From assembly GCA_033762815.1 (NCBI GenBank), contig JANRLF010000004.1, positions 248,001-312,000 on the forward strand: a stretch of 64,000 nucleotides of DNA. The letters run 5' to 3'. Below, in pieces: positions 24,954-33,527 of the stretch; the first letter of the stretch is position 1; every line of letters begins with the position of its first letter. The notes below the pieces were generated by a model that ran no database searches, was not told the DNA's origin, and was given only the letters and a program-made list of their open reading frames with translations. Both the position numbers and the translations under genes were made by a program. This DNA comes from JANRLF01 sp033762815 (GTDB taxonomy: Bacteria > Bacteroidota > Bacteroidia > Chitinophagales > CAIOSU01).

Positions 24954-26108
24954 TCATTTTAATACTGCCGTTGTGAGTGGTGTCACGGGCTCGGTATCGT
25001 TCACTTTGCCTTGCAGTTTTGGCAAGGAAGCTTGCGGCAGATATGGCAGTACCAGTTTGGAAAAGTATTCGCACTCCTCCAATAATGGAAAGCCTGAGAA
25101 AATAAATGCCCTAAAGCCCATATCCATATAGCGGTTGATTTTGGAGATTACTTGCTCGGCACTCCCCACAATGGCGCTTCCGCAACCTGACCATGCTTTG
25201 CCAATGCCCGACCATACCAAAGGCTCAATATATCCTTCCTCATCAGCGGTCTTTCTAAGTTCGTCTTGCCTGAAAACACCGTATGAACGCGAGTCCTGTC
25301 CCCTTGAACGCAATGCTAAGCCATAGCTTTCATCTAACTTTGATATCAACTTACGTGCATGGGCTTTGGCTGCTTCTTCGGTTTCCCTTACTATTACGTG
25401 TATGCGAAGGCCGAAATCAATCACTCTCCCATATCCTGCTGCCCTTTGGGCCATCTCTAGCATGGTATTGGCCATCATTTGCTCGGTTTCAGGCCACATT
25501 AGGAACACATCCACTTCTTTTGCCGCCAAGTCTTTTGCCGGGTCGGAAATGCCACCGAAGTACAGTAGCGGGCCACCATTCTGCTGATAGGGTTTTACGG
25601 GGTCGGCAGGTAGTTTAAAGGTATAGTTCTCTCCGCCATGGTCAATGGTAGTTTCGTTCCATCCTTGCTTTAAAATGCTGATTACCTCCCCAGCTCTCCT
25701 GTACCTATAATCGGCATCAGTAGAATAGCCCGGCAAATCGGAAGAGATGATATTGATAATTAATCGGCCCTTCAAAAGATGGTCAAGCCCTGCAATGGAG
25801 CGTGCCAACATGGGGGGATGCAGCTCTCCCATCCTCAGGGCCACAATAGGGTATATCCGTTCTGTAGTACCTGCGGTGGCGGCGGCAAAAAGCAAAGGGT
25901 CTTGGCCTACATCATAGGCAGAAGGCAATAATATAGTGTTGAACCCTGCCTGATCAGCCTTATGTATTACTTTGGCGCAGTTTGCAAAGTTGCTTCTACG
26001 GTCATTGTCCAATACGCCTAAGTACTCCGTATCGCCGTTACAAAGGTCAACAAACCACCCAATTTCCGCCAATCGGGCCGGTGTGCGTATATTCAGTTCT
26101 TCGGCCAT
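24954..26108 (-). CDS. LLM-class flavin-dependent monooxygenase (SsuD-like)
   Basis: A 384-residue protein of the bacterial luciferase-like fold, close to the length of alkanesulfonate monooxygenase SsuD (about 380). The N-terminus IGWFVDLCNGD, KADQAGFNTILLPS and the segment RLIINIISSDLPGYS fit SsuD, where reduced FMN and oxygen split sulfonates to aldehyde and sulfite. Its ATG overlaps the stop of the upstream cysteine-dioxygenase-like gene by one base (TAATG), so the two are translationally coupled. Substrate unproven; the partner points to organosulfur. Confidence 0.8.
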   Translation of the reverse strand: MAEELNIRTPARLAEIGWFVDLCNGDTEYLGVLDNDRRSNFANCAKVIHKADQAGFNTILLPSAYDVGQDPLLFAAATAGTTERIYPIVALRMGELHPPMLARSIAGLDHLLKGRLIINIISSDLPGYSTDADYRYRRAGEVISILKQGWNETTIDHGGENYTFKLPADPVKPYQQNGGPLLYFGGISDPAKDLAAKEVDVFLMWPETEQMMANTMLEMAQRAAGYGRVIDFGLRIHVIVRETEEAAKAHARKLISKLDESYGLALRSRGQDSRSYGVFRQDELRKTADEEGYIEPLVWSGIGKAWSGCGSAIVGSAEQVISKINRYMDMGFRAFIFSGFPLLEECEYFSKLVLPYLPQASLPKLQGKVNDTEPVTPLTTAVLK

Positions 26109-26668
26109 CAGTTAATGTTAGCTATAGTGAAAAAACTACTACCCGGCTCATTCCATGAGGCATTTACAGCCTGCTCGTTCAAAATACCGAAACGGTTGTT
26201 TTCCAAATCAAATAGGGCTGTGTGCGCCAAGGAGCGCTGGGGTGGGTAATAGACATGCAAAGTAACCAGTCGCTCGTATTCGCTCACGTTGCGGATACAG
26301 TGTACCGCGCCCTCCTGCTCCTGTACTAATGAACCGGTGCGCAATAGCCTACTTTCAATTTTTACCGGCTGCTTACCTTCAATGATATAGTTATCCTCCA
26401 TCGCATTGCCTTCCAGTATTTTCACATATCCCCAGTAGTTATGGTGAGAATGGATAGCAGATGCTACCTTGGGTGGCCAAATCATAATCAAAGCCTCAAC
26501 TGGCAATACTGGTAGCTTTATCCGCTTGTAGCCCCTTCCCCTTAAAGTTCGCCTGTAACCTATAAATTTAAGATACTTGCAATCTATGGATTGTAACAAC
26601 TGCTTAATGGCAGCAGGATTAATTTCAGTATCCTTGAGTTGGTTGAGCTCGAAGATTAGCTTCTCCAT
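26108..26668 (-). CDS. Cysteine dioxygenase family cupin
   Basis: A 186-residue cupin with the CDO-type metal site: SAIHSHHNYWG gives two of the three Fe-binding His and AVHCIRN the third. Cysteine dioxygenase converts Cys to cysteine sulfinate with O2; related thiol dioxygenases take other thiols. The Cys that forms the Cys-Tyr crosslink of mammalian CDO is not clearly present, usual for bacterial members. First gene of a two-gene unit with the SsuD-like monooxygenase. Confidence 0.78.
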   Translation of the reverse strand: MEKLIFELNQLKDTEINPAAIKQLLQSIDCKYLKFIGYRRTLRGRGYKRIKLPVLPVEALIMIWPPKVASAIHSHHNYWGYVKILEGNAMEDNYIIEGKQPVKIESRLLRTGSLVQEQEGAVHCIRNVSEYERLVTLHVYYPPQRSLAHTALFDLENNRFGILNEQAVNASWNEPGSSFFTIANIN

Positions 26669-26853
26669 ACAATAATTTTGGACAAAAATACATAATCTAT
26701 AGATTTAGTAGAGTTATTTTGAAAAATTTTACCTCTAATAAATGAGGATGACGCAACTAATCATTGTAAAACATTGCCATTGCTATACTTACAGGAAATT
26801 TATAGGAGTATTGTTTCTAAACTTTCTTGCCAAAAATGTTATTCATAACTTAG

Positions 26854-28332
26854 ATGGCAATGTTTTCAAGATTTATCATTTTTCACTTTGTTTTCCTATT
26901 AGGGGCTACTCAGCCCATTTGGGCATTGGAGGCTGCTATGGCCAACAAGGCATTTCAGGTACCTGGGCTAGGGGCTTATGTAGAAACCAACCTATTAGTA
27001 GTGGGCAACAGTGTAAAATATGTGGTGCAACCTTCAGGCAAATATCAAGGGGAAGTGGAAGTAACAGTGCTGTTCAAAAACGGTGAGGCAATTGCCAATT
27101 ACGACAAGTATCGCCTTAAAACAGTGGAACTAACTGATTCTATCAATCTTTCCACCGGCATTATCGATTTAAAACGTTACAAAATACCTAATGGTAACTA
27201 TAGTATAGAGTTGAACCTAATAGACCTAAACAGTAAGGAAACCAAACAACTGACCCAGACCTTGAGTGTGGATTTCAGCTCAGATTCCCTCCAGCTTTCT
27301 GATATTGCCCTTATAGATAACTATGTGCAAGCCAATGAACAGGGCCTGCCTATGGATGGCAGCAACATTGATAAACAGTATTTGAAAGGCAATCTGTTCA
27401 TGACGCCTTATGTAATCCCATTTTATCCTGATAACCAAAACAAGCTAGCCTTCTATACTGAGCTATACTGCCCAAAAGACAGTAACGACCAATTATTGGC
27501 TTCCTATTCCATCCAAAAAGCGAATAAACAAGTTGTGGGCAGCTATAAAGTGATGAAAAAGATTTCAGCGGGGCAAGTTGTGCCTCTATTTGCTGAATTC
27601 GATATTGCCAATCTTAGTTCAGGCAATTATACCTTGGTGGTGGAAATCAAAGACAAAACCAACCAACAACTAGCACAAAAAACCTTATTCTTTCAAAGAA
27701 GCAAGCCAGCACCTACTCCCGAGCAGGACATTTCGCAAATGGTCACCACTGGGTCGTTCGTGGAGAAAATGGATTTGATGACCATGAAATACCAGCTTAA
27801 AACCATTCTGCCCATTGCATCCATTCAAGAAAACCAATTGGCCAAAAAGTTGATAAAAGCAGAAGATTTGGAGACCATGAAAAAGTTCTATCTACATTTT
27901 TGGTTGGCAAAAGATAGCTTGCAGCCCCAAAAGGCCTGGGAGACCTATCAGGCTGAAGTAAAAATTGCCAACGAAGAGTTTGGCACCACCATCAATTATG
28001 GCTTCGAAACCGATAGAGGTAGGGTGTACTTGCAATATGGCCGCCCCAACCAATTGAGGGATTTTCCGAGAGATGCGGGCTCGTATCCTTATCAAATTTG
28101 GGAATATTATAATATCCCAAGGCAATCGCAGGTGAAGTTTGTCTTTTATAACCGCGACTTGGCCACCAATGAATATGAACTAATACATTCCACCGCATTG
28201 AACGAAATGCGGAATGAGCAATGGCAAAAATTGGTGCAAGGAGGCAACCGTACATTAAGCCCCACAGATGAAGGGACGGATATGCCTGGTCAATTTGGAA
28301 GGAACCCGACGGAAAACTACGGCAATCCATGA
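26854..28332 (+). CDS. GWxTD domain-containing exported protein
   Basis: A 492-residue protein with a signal peptide (FIIFHFVFLLGATQPIWA). The first two thirds are beta-rich with repeats such as SGNYTLVVEIKDK; the last third is the GWxTD domain, with ETDRGRVYLQYGRPN in place of the usual GWxTD start, then PYQIWEYYN and KFVFYNRD. The family is widespread in Bacteroidota and of unknown function, probably periplasmic. Its stop overlaps the acyltransferase start by 4 bases (28329-28332). Confidence 0.85.
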   Translation: MAMFSRFIIFHFVFLLGATQPIWALEAAMANKAFQVPGLGAYVETNLLVVGNSVKYVVQPSGKYQGEVEVTVLFKNGEAIANYDKYRLKTVELTDSINLSTGIIDLKRYKIPNGNYSIELNLIDLNSKETKQLTQTLSVDFSSDSLQLSDIALIDNYVQANEQGLPMDGSNIDKQYLKGNLFMTPYVIPFYPDNQNKLAFYTELYCPKDSNDQLLASYSIQKANKQVVGSYKVMKKISAGQVVPLFAEFDIANLSSGNYTLVVEIKDKTNQQLAQKTLFFQRSKPAPTPEQDISQMVTTGSFVEKMDLMTMKYQLKTILPIASIQENQLAKKLIKAEDLETMKKFYLHFWLAKDSLQPQKAWETYQAEVKIANEEFGTTINYGFETDRGRVYLQYGRPNQLRDFPRDAGSYPYQIWEYYNIPRQSQVKFVFYNRDLATNEYELIHSTALNEMRNEQWQKLVQGGNRTLSPTDEGTDMPGQFGRNPTENYGNP

Positions 28333-29225
28333 AGCGATTGGCATTTTGGGCCACTATAGCCTTCATCTACCCCTTATCGTTACTCCCTTTCAGCATATTA
28401 TACTTGATTTCAGATACTTTGTTCCTTATAGTGTATTACTTATTGGGCTACCGTAAAAAAGTGGTTTCGCAAAACCTGCAAATGGCTTTTCCAGACATGC
28501 CCATAGCCGAAAGGGAAAAAGTGGCAAAACAGTTTTATCGCAACTTATGTGATCTGATAATGGAAGGCATTAAATTGACCACGATTTCAAAAAAGGAACT
28601 GCAAAAACGCATTATAGTAAGCAATAGGGAAGTTTGCGACCAGTTGTACCACGAAGGCCGGAGTTTGATTACTACTTTGGGCCATTGCGGTAATTGGGAG
28701 ATGGCAGGCCTTGCCGCCAGCTATGAGCTGAAGCACCATTCAATAGCTATTTATCGACCACTAAAAAACCCCTTCTTCGATAGATTTATCAAAAAAACTC
28801 GGGGTCGTTTCGGAATGGAACTAGTGGCGCACAATCGTAGCCGGCAAATCCTTTCCCAATTGGATAAGGAGACGCGTGCCTACCATTTCATAACAGACCA
28901 ATCTCCAATTAAAGCCACATCAGCGCACTGGACAACATTTCTGAACCAAGATACTGCCATATTTATGGGTACTGAAAAAGTAGCGAAAATGACCAATATG
29001 CCGGTGTTGTACCTAAAAATATTAAGAACCAAGCGAGGCCATTATTCCGTGGAAATACAGGAAGTGTCCATGAATCCACAATCAAACAGACTCTATGAAA
29101 TAACCGAAATACATACCCGATTGCTGGAAGAAAACATTAAGCAGCAACCGGATAATTGGCTTTGGAGCCACCGTAGATGGAAAAAGAAAAGGGAGGTGGT
29201 AATGGTAAAGACACCGGCAGCCTAA
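28329..29225 (+). CDS. Lysophospholipid/lipid A acyltransferase family (LpxL/HtrB type)
   Basis: A 298-residue protein with an N-terminal membrane helix (ATIAFIYPLSLLPFSILYL) and the HX4E acyltransferase motif GHCGNWE, then IAIYRPLKNPFFDRF with the conserved Arg region and FITDQSP. LpxL-like enzymes add a secondary acyl chain to lipid A at the inner membrane; in Bacteroidota the group also covers other lipid acyltransferases. It overlaps the GWxTD gene by 4 bases. Confidence 0.85.
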   Translation: MKRLAFWATIAFIYPLSLLPFSILYLISDTLFLIVYYLLGYRKKVVSQNLQMAFPDMPIAEREKVAKQFYRNLCDLIMEGIKLTTISKKELQKRIIVSNREVCDQLYHEGRSLITTLGHCGNWEMAGLAASYELKHHSIAIYRPLKNPFFDRFIKKTRGRFGMELVAHNRSRQILSQLDKETRAYHFITDQSPIKATSAHWTTFLNQDTAIFMGTEKVAKMTNMPVLYLKILRTKRGHYSVEIQEVSMNPQSNRLYEITEIHTRLLEENIKQQPDNWLWSHRRWKKKREVVMVKTPAA

Positions 29226-29552
29226 TCAGCCATTCATCAATACCTGCTTGAACTCTTGTATTTCTTCCCGGTTGTACTTATTGTCGGCATCGGCAACCAA
29301 TTCTATAAAATATTGTAGGTTGCTAATGTCATCTGGTAAGCCTTCTTCAAACCGATCGCCAACCTCAAAGCTTCCGTTGTTTTCAATATGTTCCATGGCA
29401 AGGCGCAGAACTTTCACCAACAAGGCATCTTCTTTCGCTTTGGCCTGTTCGCGCAACTGCGACAATTGGGGTATTAACTCTGTAGGCTCAGCCCCCTTTT
29501 GCAGCTTGGCTATTATCTCATCAAAAATTTGACTGTTCGCGGCGTTTTTCAT
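29226..29552 (-). CDS. Hypothetical small helical protein
   Basis: A 108-residue, charged, mostly helical protein (IFDEIIAKLQKGAEPTELI, LREQAKAKEDALLVKVLRLA, ending EEIQEFKQVLMNG). No signal peptide or known domain seen. Its stop touches the acyltransferase stop (29225/29226), so the two converge. Cytosolic; function unknown. Confidence 0.65.
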   Translation of the reverse strand: MKNAANSQIFDEIIAKLQKGAEPTELIPQLSQLREQAKAKEDALLVKVLRLAMEHIENNGSFEVGDRFEEGLPDDISNLQYFIELVADADNKYNREEIQEFKQVLMNG

Positions 29553-29645
29553 CTCCTTATTCTATTCCTGTTTTTCAGGGCGTAAAAATAGAATTGTGGC
29601 ATGGCTTTTCAAAAGGAAGTGCCGTAAATAATGTAAAATGAAAAA

Positions 29646-29984
29646 TTATGTGGTTACAAATGCATCTACTCCTTTAGCAGTAACAGCATTGTGGGAGGCA
29701 TCGAACACGCTTTTGCCATCTTTGATAATCAACAACTGGGGCGATTCATGCTCCACCCCTGTTGTTGTACTGATAGCATCCGAAACTACTCGGTACTTTA
29801 GTAAATCAAGGTAGTAAACGGGCAATTTTTCCTCAGGGATGTTCCACTCTCTTTCAAGCCTGGCCTTGGCCATGCTGCTGATGGAACACCGGGTACTATG
29901 TTTGAATATGGCGACCGGGTGTTGAAATGATTCCTCCATCAGGCTATTGAGTTCAGTAGCCGATGTCAGTTCTTTCCACCGCAT
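29646..29984 (-). CDS. ytxJ: Bacillithiol-system redox protein YtxJ (monothiol bacilliredoxin)
   Basis: A 112-residue thioredoxin-fold protein of the YtxJ/BrxC family. The single active-site Cys is in KHSTRCSISS, followed by the cis-Pro region SPQLLII and a SH pair (DASHNAV). The family acts on bacillithiol-mixed disulfides, so this organism probably makes bacillithiol, as many Bacteroidota do. It lies 4 bases after a short lipoprotein gene on the same strand. Confidence 0.88.
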   Translation of the reverse strand: MRWKELTSATELNSLMEESFQHPVAIFKHSTRCSISSMAKARLEREWNIPEEKLPVYYLDLLKYRVVSDAISTTTGVEHESPQLLIIKDGKSVFDASHNAVTAKGVDAFVTT

Positions 29985-29988
29985 AAGC

Positions 29989-30132
29989 TTAGCAATTGGT
30001 TTGTTTGGCTTGCTCGGCTTTAGTGATTTGTCCTGGGCAACCTTCTCTTTGGCAAGATGAAAAACTCATTGCTACCAAACCTAACACGGCAGCAAATGCC
30101 AAAGGCTTTCTAACGAAATTTCTTAACTTCAT
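29989..30132 (-). CDS. Very small lipoprotein upstream of ytxJ
   Basis: A 47-residue protein started at ATG 30132 (an in-frame ATG at 30192 adds 20 residues with no purpose). A basic N-terminus (MKLRNFVRK), a hydrophobic core and the lipobox SFSSC are followed by only about 20 mature residues with Cys at GCPG and at the C-terminus (QTNC). Its stop is 4 bases before the ytxJ start. It looks like a real short membrane-anchored peptide; function unknown. Confidence 0.6.
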   Translation of the reverse strand: MKLRNFVRKPLAFAAVLGLVAMSFSSCQREGCPGQITKAEQAKQTNC

Positions 30133-30243
30133 GGCGATTTTGGGTTTTGTTGTAATTAATAACGTACTAAGCATTCCAATTTTTATGCCCAATCAAAATT
30201 CAGGCAAAAATAATACAAATAAACAAATTCACGCTTGGTCAAT

Positions 30244-31608
30244 ATGAAAGTGCATTTTATTGCCATCGGGGGCAGCGTGATGCACAATCTTGCACTCTCT
30301 TTACGGCAAAAGGGGTACATTGTTTCAGGTTCCGACGATGAAATTTTCGAGCCCGCGCTTTCCCTATTATCTGTGGCAGGCATTTTGCCTGAAAGGATTG
30401 GTTGGTATCCTGAAAAAATAACACCGGACATTGATGCCGTGATACTTGGCATGCACGCCAGGGCAGATAACCCCGAACTGATAAGGGCAAAAGAGTTGGG
30501 CTTAAAAATATTTTCCTTCCCAGCATTTGTAGCCAACCAAAGCCAAAACAAAAAGAGGATAGTAATAGGCGGTAGCCATGGAAAAACCACTACCACCTCC
30601 ATGCTGATGCACGTATTAAAGTACCTAGGCAAGGATTTTGATTATTTGGTCGGTTCAAGGGTAGAAGGGTTTGATCTCACCGTGAAATTGACGCCTGATG
30701 CGCCCATTATCGTTATTGAGGGCGATGAATATCTTTCTTCTGCCTTGGAAAGGGTTCCAAAGTTTCACTTATACAAGCCACATATTGGACTGTTGACCGG
30801 CATTGCATGGGATCATATCAACGTGTTTCCAACTTTTGAGAACTATGTGGCCCAGTTTGCATTGTTTGTGGAAACTTTCCCTGATGGAGCCACCTTGGTT
30901 TACAATTTAGAAGATGAAACCCTGCGGCAAATAGCACTGTTTTCAAAAACTTCCGTACAGAAAGTGCCCTATGCTACACCTTCATATTCCATACAAGAGG
31001 GAAAAACGAAACTAATTTTTGAGGGCAAAATGTATCCTTTAGAGATTTTCGGTAGGCATAATCTCCAAAACTTGGAAGGTGCACGGCAAGTATGTCTGCA
31101 GTTAGGTATCAGTAGCGAGCAATTTATGGAAGCTATCGCATCTTTTAAGGGGGCGGCCAAACGCTTGGAATTGGTAGCAAGAAACGAACGCACCACTATT
31201 TACAAGGACTTTGCCCATTCACCCAGTAAGTTGAAGGCTACCATAGAGGCAGTGAAGGAACAGTTTCCTGAAAAGCGGCTGGTATCTGTTATGGAATTAC
31301 ATACCTTCAGCAGCCTTAACAAAAAATTCCTGAAGGAATACGCAGGTACTATGGATGCCAGTGATGAAGCCATTATTTACTTCAATAAACACACACTGGA
31401 ACACAAGCAGTTGCCTGATGTATCGGTACAAGAGGTTAGGGAGGCTTTCAAGAATAAACGCGTTCAGGTCTTTAACGACAAAGAAACCATGCTCGATATG
31501 CTTTATAGCCAGCCTTGGCAAAATGCTAACTTGCTGATGATGAGTTCTGGCAATTTTGATGGGCTTGATTGGCAAGAACTTAGTGATAAGGTAGTTTCCG
31601 ATAATTGA
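30244..31608 (+). CDS. mpl: UDP-N-acetylmuramate:tripeptide ligase Mpl
   Basis: A 454-residue Mur ligase started at ATG 30244 (TTG 30235 is 3 codons upstream). It has the Rossmann N-domain (VHFIAIGGSVMHNLA), the ATP loop GGSHGKTTTTS, the central GIAWDHINVFPT and the C-domain with YKDFAHSP. HIAIGGxxM and AHSP fit Mpl, which attaches the L-Ala-D-Glu-meso-Dap tripeptide to UDP-MurNAc for peptidoglycan recycling, better than MurC. Divergent from the ytxJ pair. Confidence 0.88.
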   Translation: MKVHFIAIGGSVMHNLALSLRQKGYIVSGSDDEIFEPALSLLSVAGILPERIGWYPEKITPDIDAVILGMHARADNPELIRAKELGLKIFSFPAFVANQSQNKKRIVIGGSHGKTTTTSMLMHVLKYLGKDFDYLVGSRVEGFDLTVKLTPDAPIIVIEGDEYLSSALERVPKFHLYKPHIGLLTGIAWDHINVFPTFENYVAQFALFVETFPDGATLVYNLEDETLRQIALFSKTSVQKVPYATPSYSIQEGKTKLIFEGKMYPLEIFGRHNLQNLEGARQVCLQLGISSEQFMEAIASFKGAAKRLELVARNERTTIYKDFAHSPSKLKATIEAVKEQFPEKRLVSVMELHTFSSLNKKFLKEYAGTMDASDEAIIYFNKHTLEHKQLPDVSVQEVREAFKNKRVQVFNDKETMLDMLYSQPWQNANLLMMSSGNFDGLDWQELSDKVVSDN

Positions 31609-31631
31609 TAGCTTTTTGCTAATTTTCCTCC

Positions 31632-32339
31632 GTGAGTATCAAACAATTGTTTCTAGTACTGCATATATTTTGTGGGGCAGCATCATTGGTGGTTGGCCTC
31701 ATACCCATGCTGGTTGCTAAAGGCAACCCAGCGCACCGCCGATGGGGCAAGATATATGCATGGGCCATGCTGGGTGTTTTTGTTACTTCCATTATCCTAT
31801 CTACGGCATTGCCCTTGTTGAATGGGGAAAGGCTGAACTTTTTTCTTTTTGTGGTAGGTATTTTCAGCTATTACTTTGTGTTTACGGGTATTAGGGCATT
31901 GAAGCACTCCCGCCCACCAAAATATGTCTTACCCCAATGGCCTGATAGGTTGGCAGCGGTTCTATTGGCAATTGCTAGTTTAGGGTTGTTGATTTATGGG
32001 GTGTTATTTGCTCGATTTAATCCCATAATAATGGTTTTTGGGCTGGTAGGGATAGGTTTGGCTATGGCCGATTTATGGCAATACCGAAATCTAGTTAGCA
32101 ACAAACCTGACAAGCGCCGTTGGTTCTTCACCCACATGGGCAGGATTTTAGGTTCTTACATTGCCGCATTCACTGCTTTTCTGGTTGTCAACATTCATTT
32201 TCTACCGCCTATCGTTGTTTGGCTTGGACCTGGGATAATTGGGAGTATTGGTATAAGCTTTTGGGCAAATCGTTATCGGAAAAAATTTGAGGCAACAAAA
32301 ATGCCCCTATATGAAAGCAGCACTGATATACCAGTTTGA
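31632..32339 (+). CDS. DUF2306-like membrane protein
   Basis: A 235-residue protein started at GTG 31632, with about six to seven predicted helices. NPAHRRWGKIYAWAM after helix 2 matches the AHRxxGxxY pattern of DUF2306 membrane proteins, and RRWFFTHMGRILGSY is a second conserved block. Function unknown. The next gene begins inside its 3' end. Confidence 0.7.
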   Translation: MSIKQLFLVLHIFCGAASLVVGLIPMLVAKGNPAHRRWGKIYAWAMLGVFVTSIILSTALPLLNGERLNFFLFVVGIFSYYFVFTGIRALKHSRPPKYVLPQWPDRLAAVLLAIASLGLLIYGVLFARFNPIIMVFGLVGIGLAMADLWQYRNLVSNKPDKRRWFFTHMGRILGSYIAAFTAFLVVNIHFLPPIVVWLGPGIIGSIGISFWANRYRKKFEATKMPLYESSTDIPV

Positions 32340-32757
32340 AACAGGAGTAAACAACCTTATCAAAGAAATCAACCTCTACCCTGACGAGGAATCGGTATGG
32401 GTTTTGAGCGGCACTATTGCCAATTCACCAGGCACTTTATGTCTGCACCTAGCTGGTAATTTACAACACTTTATAGGAGCCACTTTGGGCAATACCGGAT
32501 ATGTGCGCCAACGAGATAAAGAGTTTTCCGATAGGAATGTCCCAAGGGCAATACTTATCAGCAACTTGGAAAATGCCCTGAGCGTAGTTAAGTCTACCTT
32601 GGAAAGCATAGAAGAAGGAGTTTTCTTTCAGGAATACCCCATTGAAGTATTGGGCAAGAAAGTTAGAACCGATTTTTGGATGCTTAATTTGGTGGGGCAC
32701 CTCAACTATCATTTGGGGCAAGTAAATTATCATCGCCGTTTATTGGCCTATACCTAA
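32311..32757 (+). CDS. DinB-like putative metal-dependent protein
   Basis: A 148-residue protein started at ATG 32311, overlapping the preceding gene by 29 bases. Helical DinB-type layout with three His-containing segments: LCLHLAGNLQHFIG, LVGHLNYHLGQVNYH. DinB-fold proteins are often metal-dependent thiol transferases, some using bacillithiol, which the nearby ytxJ suggests is present. Substrate unknown. Confidence 0.72.
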   Translation: MKAALIYQFETGVNNLIKEINLYPDEESVWVLSGTIANSPGTLCLHLAGNLQHFIGATLGNTGYVRQRDKEFSDRNVPRAILISNLENALSVVKSTLESIEEGVFFQEYPIEVLGKKVRTDFWMLNLVGHLNYHLGQVNYHRRLLAYT

Positions 32758-32764
32758 CGGCCAT

Positions 32765-32796
32765 TTTGAAAATAAAAGCTTGAAAAGCTAAATTTG
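32765..32796 (+). promoter_or_regulatory. Bacteroidota-type promoter of yebC
   Basis: TTTG (32765-32768) and TAAATTTG (32789-32796) are separated by 20 bases, matching the Bacteroidota primary-sigma consensus TTTG-N19/20-TANNTTTG. The predicted transcript start is a few bases downstream and about 15 bases before the yebC ATG. Confidence 0.75.
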
Positions 32797-32817
32797 TCCT
32801 CTATATAAGCCAAGGAT

Positions 32818-33525
32818 ATGGGAAGAGCATTTGAATACCGCAAAGCCAGAAAAGAAAAACGTTGGAGTCAAATGGCCAAAACCTTCACCCGTATAGGTAA
32901 GGATATTGCCATTGCAGTACGTGAGGGTGGCCCTGACCCTTCTACCAACTCCCGCTTGCGCGCCGCCATACAAAACGCCAAGGGTGCCAACATGCCCAAG
33001 GATAATGTGGAATCGGCCATCAAGCGCGCCTCTAACAAAGATGAAAAAGCTTATCAGGAAGTGGTGTATGAAGGGTATGGACCCTATGGCGTACCTATTG
33101 TGGTAGAGTGCGCTACCGATAACCCCACCCGTACCGTGGCTAATATCCGTCTGTATTTTAACCGTGCCGGTGGTGCTTTGGGCACCAGTGGTTCTTTGGA
33201 TTTCATGTTCACCCGTAAGGGCGTTTTCAAGTTAAATCCAGAAGGCTTAAACATGGAGGAACTAGAGCTGGAACTGATTGACCTTGGTGCCGAAGATATC
33301 TTTGTTCATGAAGATGAAATTGAAGTACATACCCCTTTTGCCGGTTACGGCGCCATGCAAAAAGCATTGGAAGAAAAAGGCTTGCCAGTAGTAAGTTCAG
33401 GCGTTCAACGCATACCTACCAGCACCAAAAGCCTCACGGAGGAAGAAGGAGAGGTAATTATGAACCTGATCGAGAAAATTGAGGACGATGACGATGTGCA
33501 AGCTGTTTACCACAATGTGGAATAA
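32818..33525 (+). CDS. yebC: YebC/PmpR family protein
   Basis: A 235-residue member of the YebC family with its standard N-terminus (GRAFEYRKARKEKRWSQMAK), the conserved NSRLRAAIQNAKGANMPKD block and YEGYGPYGVP. YebC proteins were long called transcription regulators and are now also linked to easing ribosome stalling at proline runs. The length is slightly below the usual 240-250. The M42 gene converges with 2 bases between stops. Confidence 0.93.
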   Translation: MGRAFEYRKARKEKRWSQMAKTFTRIGKDIAIAVREGGPDPSTNSRLRAAIQNAKGANMPKDNVESAIKRASNKDEKAYQEVVYEGYGPYGVPIVVECATDNPTRTVANIRLYFNRAGGALGTSGSLDFMFTRKGVFKLNPEGLNMEELELELIDLGAEDIFVHEDEIEVHTPFAGYGAMQKALEEKGLPVVSSGVQRIPTSTKSLTEEEGEVIMNLIEKIEDDDDVQAVYHNVE

Positions 33526-33527
33526 GG

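Noticed and set aside
26742..27086. Frame starting upstream of the GWxTD gene
   Set aside because: Out of frame with the GWxTD gene, no signal or family; it is an overlap artefact.
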